Assembly: GCA_944325735.1 (NCBI GenBank)
Contig: CALVBI010000001.1
Span: 1 to 64,000 of the forward strand
DNA from: Candidatus Gastranaerophilales bacterium
GTDB lineage: Bacteria > Cyanobacteriota > Vampirovibrionia > Gastranaerophilales > Gastranaerophilaceae
Reading direction: 5' to 3'
Length of the DNA: 64,000 nucleotides
How positions within the stretch are numbered: the stretch's first letter is position 1; each line of letters opens with the position of its first letter. Shown here piece after piece: positions 61,109 to 64,000 of the stretch. Both the position numbers and the translations under genes were made by a program. The notes under the pieces are model-generated. The model saw nothing but the letters and a program-made list of their open reading frames with translations. It had not been told where the DNA came from and searched no databases.

Positions 61109-63202
61109 TTATTCTTTACCAACATTTCCTGATTTTTCGATAATTTCTTTTTCGATATTTGCAGGAACTTGCTCGTAGCATTTGAATTCCATTGAGAAAG
61201 TACCACGGCCTTGAGTGTTAGATCTCAAATCAGTTGCATAACCGAACATATTAGCAAGAGGAACTAATGCTCTTACAATTACGTTACCAGTGTTACCAAC
61301 AGGTTCTTGACCTTCTACACGTCCACGACGTCTTGAAATATCACCGATGATTGTACCTGTGAATTCATCAGGAATTTCAATTTCAACTTTCATCATAGGT
61401 TCAAGGATACAAGGTTGAGCTTTTCTGCAACCTTCTTTAATAGCCATAGAACCAGCGATTTTGAATGCCATTTCAGAAGAGTCAACTTCGTGGTAAGAAC
61501 CATCATATAACTCAACTTTAACGTCAATCATTGGGAATCCTGCTAAGATACCGCCTTCAAGAGCTTCTTCCATACCTTTTCTTGCAGGTTCAATGTATTC
61601 TCTAGGAATAGCACCACCAACGATTTTGTTTTCAAATACAAATCCTGCATTTTCTTCAGCTGGAGAAATTCTAACTTTAACGTGACCATATTGACCTTTA
61701 CCACCTGATTGACGAATGAATTTAGAATCTTGGTCTGCGTTTCCACGAATAGTTTCACGGTAAGCTACTTGTGGTTTACCGATGTTAGCTTCTACTTTGA
61801 ATTCTCTTAACATACGGTCAACAATAATATCAAGGTGAAGTTCACCCATACCAGAAATGATTGTTTGACCTGTTTCTGTATCTGATTTAACTCTGAATGA
61901 AGGATCTTCTTCAGCAAGTTTTTGTAAAGCAATACCCATTTTATCTTGGTCAGCTTTAGTTTTTGGTTCAATAGCAACAGAAATTACAGGTTCTGGGAAA
62001 GACATTCTTTCTAAGATGATAGGAGCTTTTTCGTCACATAATGTATCACCTGTAGTAGTATCTTTCAAACCTACTGCTGCACAGATATCACCTGCGTAAA
62101 CTTCTTGTTCTTCAAGTCTTTGATCAGCATACATACGAACTAATCTTGCAATACGTTCTTTTTTACCGTTAGTAGCATTTAATACATAAGAACCAGAAGT
62201 GATTACACCAGAATATACTCTTAAGAAAGTTAAACGACCAACATAAGGGTCTGTCATAACTTTAAATGCTAAAGCTGAGAAAGGTTCATCATCAGAAGAA
62301 TGTCTTTCAGTTTTTGTACCATCTTCTAATTCACCTTCAATAGCTTTTACATCAACTGGTGATGGCATGTAATCTACAACGTTATTCAATAACAATTGAA
62401 CACCTTTGTTTTTGAAAGCTGTACCACAGCATACTGGTACGATTTTGTTTTCGCAAACAGCTTTTCTTAAACCAGCTTTTAATTCTTCAATTGTAATTGA
62501 ATCTGGATCTTCGAAGTATTTTTCCATTAAAGCATCGTCTTCAGAAGCAATAGCTTCAACCATTGCATCATGATATTCTTTAGCTTTATCTGCTAAATCT
62601 GCTGGAATTTCTTCTTCTTTAATATCAGTACCTAAATCGTTTGTATAGATTTCAGCTTTCATTGTCATCAAATCTACAAGACCGTTAAATTTATCTTCAG
62701 CACCAATAGGTAATTGAATAGGAACAGCATTTGCACCTAATCTGTTTTTAATTTGGTCAACAACTCTGAAGAAATCAGCACCTGTTCTATCCATTTTGTT
62801 AACGAATACCATACGAGGTACTTCATATCTGTTAGCTTGTCTCCAAACTGTTTCTGATTGAGATTGAACACCGCCTACTGCACAGAATACAGCTACAACA
62901 CCATCTAATACACGTAATGAACGTTCAACTTCGATTGTGAAGTCAACGTGACCAGGTGTGTCGATAATGTTGATTTGGTGACCTTTCCATTCAGCAGTAA
63001 CAGCAGCTGATTGAATTGTGATACCTCTTTCTCTTTCTTGTTCCATGAAGTCTGTTACAGCAGCACCATCATGAACTTCTCCGATTTTATGTGTTTTACC
63101 TGTGTAAAACAAAATACGTTCAGTTGTAGTGGTTTTACCGGCATCGATGTGAGCGGCAATACCAATGTTTCTGATTTTTTCTAATGGAGTTTTTCTTGCC
63201 AT
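61109..63202 (-). CDS. fusA: Elongation factor G
   Basis: The 697-residue translocation GTPase has P-loop [15 protein letters not shown] near 17-31, [14 protein letters not shown] near 60, [21 protein letters not shown] near 82-102 and [10 protein letters not shown] near 137. Domains II-V follow, with [20 protein letters not shown] near 440. Full length. AAAAAGGAAAAG is the ribosome binding site. rpsL, rpsG and tuf are not adjacent, so fusA is detached from the str operon here. GTP hydrolysis drives tRNA-mRNA translocation. Confidence 0.99.
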   Translation of the reverse strand: MARKTPLEKIRNIGIAAHIDAGKTTTTERILFYTGKTHKIGEVHDGAAVTDFMEQERERGITIQSAAVTAEWKGHQINIIDTPGHVDFTIEVERSLRVLDGVVAVFCAVGGVQSQSETVWRQANRYEVPRMVFVNKMDRTGADFFRVVDQIKNRLGANAVPIQLPIGAEDKFNGLVDLMTMKAEIYTNDLGTDIKEEEIPADLADKAKEYHDAMVEAIASEDDALMEKYFEDPDSITIEELKAGLRKAVCENKIVPVCCGTAFKNKGVQLLLNNVVDYMPSPVDVKAIEGELEDGTKTERHSSDDEPFSALAFKVMTDPYVGRLTFLRVYSGVITSGSYVLNATNGKKERIARLVRMYADQRLEEQEVYAGDICAAVGLKDTTTGDTLCDEKAPIILERMSFPEPVISVAIEPKTKADQDKMGIALQKLAEEDPSFRVKSDTETGQTIISGMGELHLDIIVDRMLREFKVEANIGKPQVAYRETIRGNADQDSKFIRQSGGKGQYGHVKVRISPAEENAGFVFENKIVGGAIPREYIEPARKGMEEALEGGILAGFPMIDVKVELYDGSYHEVDSSEMAFKIAGSMAIKEGCRKAQPCILEPMMKVEIEIPDEFTGTIIGDISRRRGRVEGQEPVGNTGNVIVRALVPLANMFGYATDLRSNTQGRGTFSMEFKCYEQVPANIEKEIIEKSGNVGKE

Positions 63203-63300
63203 TTTTGTCTTTTCCTTTTTTATATTGTGTACATCGCTATTATATTTTTAGCCTCATTAAAAATTATCACACAAACATGTATTTTTACAAAACAATTTGT

Positions 63301-63328
63301 TTGTAATTTTTAATATTTGCAATATAAT
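63301..63328 (+). promoter_or_regulatory. Promoter of uppS
   Basis: TTGTAA (63301-63306), a 16-nt spacer and a perfect TATAAT (63323-63328) end 7 nt before the uppS ATG. The predicted start point falls on the start codon, and no Shine-Dalgarno sequence is present. Confidence 0.6.
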
Positions 63329-63335
63329 TAGGATT

Positions 63336-64000
63336 ATGAAAACTCAAGAAAAAGATTTAATTACAGCTGAAATTGTAAAAGAAACAAATTTAGAACACAT
63401 TGCAATTATTATGGATGGTAATCGCCGTTGGGCAAAGGAAAAGAATTTGCCGTCTGCAATGGGACATAAAAGAGGTGTAGATGCCCTAAAAACAACTTTA
63501 AGAGCCTGCAAAGATTTTGGTATCAAATATCTTACAGTCTATGCTTTTTCTACGGAAAATTGGAAAAGAAAAAAAGAAGAAGTTGATTTTTTGATGGAAC
63601 TTTTAGCGATTACTCTTACGAACGAGCTTGCTGAAATGCATTCAGAAGGTGTTGTAATTAGTTTTATCGGTGATATTTCAAAATTAAGTGACAAACTCCA
63701 AAAAATATTAGCAAATTCTGTAGAAACAACAAAAAATAATACAGGAGTGCATTTGCAAATTGCATTTAATTACGGTGCAAGAGACGAAATAGTTCATGCC
63801 GTAAAATCGATTATTGCAAAAGGTGTTAAATATGAAGATGTGACAGAAGAAATGATTTCCGAAAATCTTTATACAAAAAATATTCCTGATCCTGATTTGT
63901 TAATTAGAACAGGGGGAGAAAAAAGAATATCAAATTATCTTTTATGGCAAATTGCATATTCCGAAATATTAGTAACCGATGAATATTGGCCGGAATTTGG
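63336..64000 (+). CDS. uppS: Isoprenyl (undecaprenyl) diphosphate synthase, 3' end outside the window
   Basis: The frame is open from the ATG at 63336 to the window edge (about 221 codons of a usual 240-250). HIAIIMDGNRRWAKEKNLP near residues 20-38 carries the catalytic Asp of cis-prenyltransferases. GHKRGVDALKTTLRAC follows, then LTVYAFSTENWKRKKEEVDFLM near 68-90. RTGGEKRISNYLLWQIAYSEI near 190 is the downstream signature. It condenses isopentenyl diphosphate units to make the C55 carrier for peptidoglycan and surface polysaccharides. The -10 lies 7 nt before the ATG, suggesting a leaderless transcript. It is divergent from fusA. Confidence 0.96.
   Translation, partial: MKTQEKDLITAEIVKETNLEHIAIIMDGNRRWAKEKNLPSAMGHKRGVDALKTTLRACKDFGIKYLTVYAFSTENWKRKKEEVDFLMELLAITLTNELAEMHSEGVVISFIGDISKLSDKLQKILANSVETTKNNTGVHLQIAFNYGARDEIVHAVKSIIAKGVKYEDVTEEMISENLYTKNIPDPDLLIRTGGEKRISNYLLWQIAYSEILVTDEYWPEF

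Overview
The window is AT-rich bacterial DNA and most probably comes from a gut member of the Gastranaerophilales (Vampirovibrionia/Melainabacteria, the non-photosynthetic sister lineage of Cyanobacteria). This placement is an inference. It rests on the character of the partial 16S rRNA gene at the left edge, on a Ycf45/SpoIIIAA-type AAA-R3H protein of the kind kept by cyanobacteria and plastids, on four pilin-like proteins with the FTLAEVLITLGIIGVVAA signature, and on the absence of photosynthesis or respiratory genes. A ferredoxin-linked 2-oxoacid oxidoreductase and pyruvate phosphate dikinase fit an anaerobic, fermentative cell.

Layout. 1-907: 5' part of 16S rRNA (minus), with its promoter region. 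1.5-16.4 kb: a secreted coiled-coil protein, a lytic transglycosylase, a GDP-mannose enzyme, a frameshifted pilin-like gene, and a minus-strand run of a 2584-residue repetitive coiled-coil protein, a GlcD-like oxidase and an HEXXH peptidase. 16.5-19.1 kb: a complete four-subunit 2-oxoacid:ferredoxin oxidoreductase operon. 19.4-24.8 kb: a second frameshifted pilin-like gene, ppdK and the AAA-R3H gene. 25.1-31.8 kb: two members of a paralogous family with conserved ends, flanking an acyltransferase and a three-gene operon of unknown function preceded by a cobalamin-type riboswitch. 31.9-35.0 kb: prenyl synthase, signal peptidase, an XRE regulator divergent from a pilin-like gene. 35.2-40.5 kb: infA-rpmJ-rpsM-rpsK-rpsD-rpoA-rplQ-truA-rplM-rpsI. 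40.6-44.1 kb: the shortest paralog of the conserved-ends family, then rplI - UroD-like methyltransferase - CooC-like ATPase - folD on the minus strand. 44.2-46.5 kb: small regulators, a fourth pilin-like gene and an SH3-type secreted protein. 46.5-64 kb: a tandem palindromic repeat, pheT, DUF3137-like and glycan genes, class II (B12-dependent) ribonucleotide reductase, a dicarboxylate symporter, ileS, another conserved-ends paralog, fusA and the start of uppS.

Three themes connect the genes. (1) Cobalamin: a B12-type riboswitch controls an unknown membrane operon, the ribonucleotide reductase is the AdoCbl-dependent class, and a UroD-like/CooC-like/FolD cluster points to corrinoid or one-carbon chemistry. 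(2) Surface variation: two of four pilin-like genes have a 10-nt C or G tract just after the start codon, and both are out of frame by the same one base, which suggests phase variation (or a shared homopolymer base-calling error). (3) A lineage-type protein family with conserved coiled ends and a variable middle occurs four times and may form a secreted or filamentous structure. Several genes have a -10 box about 7 nt before the ATG and no Shine-Dalgarno sequence, suggesting leaderless transcripts.

No tRNA, CRISPR array, transposase or prophage structural gene was found. All functional calls were made by reading motifs; no database search was possible.
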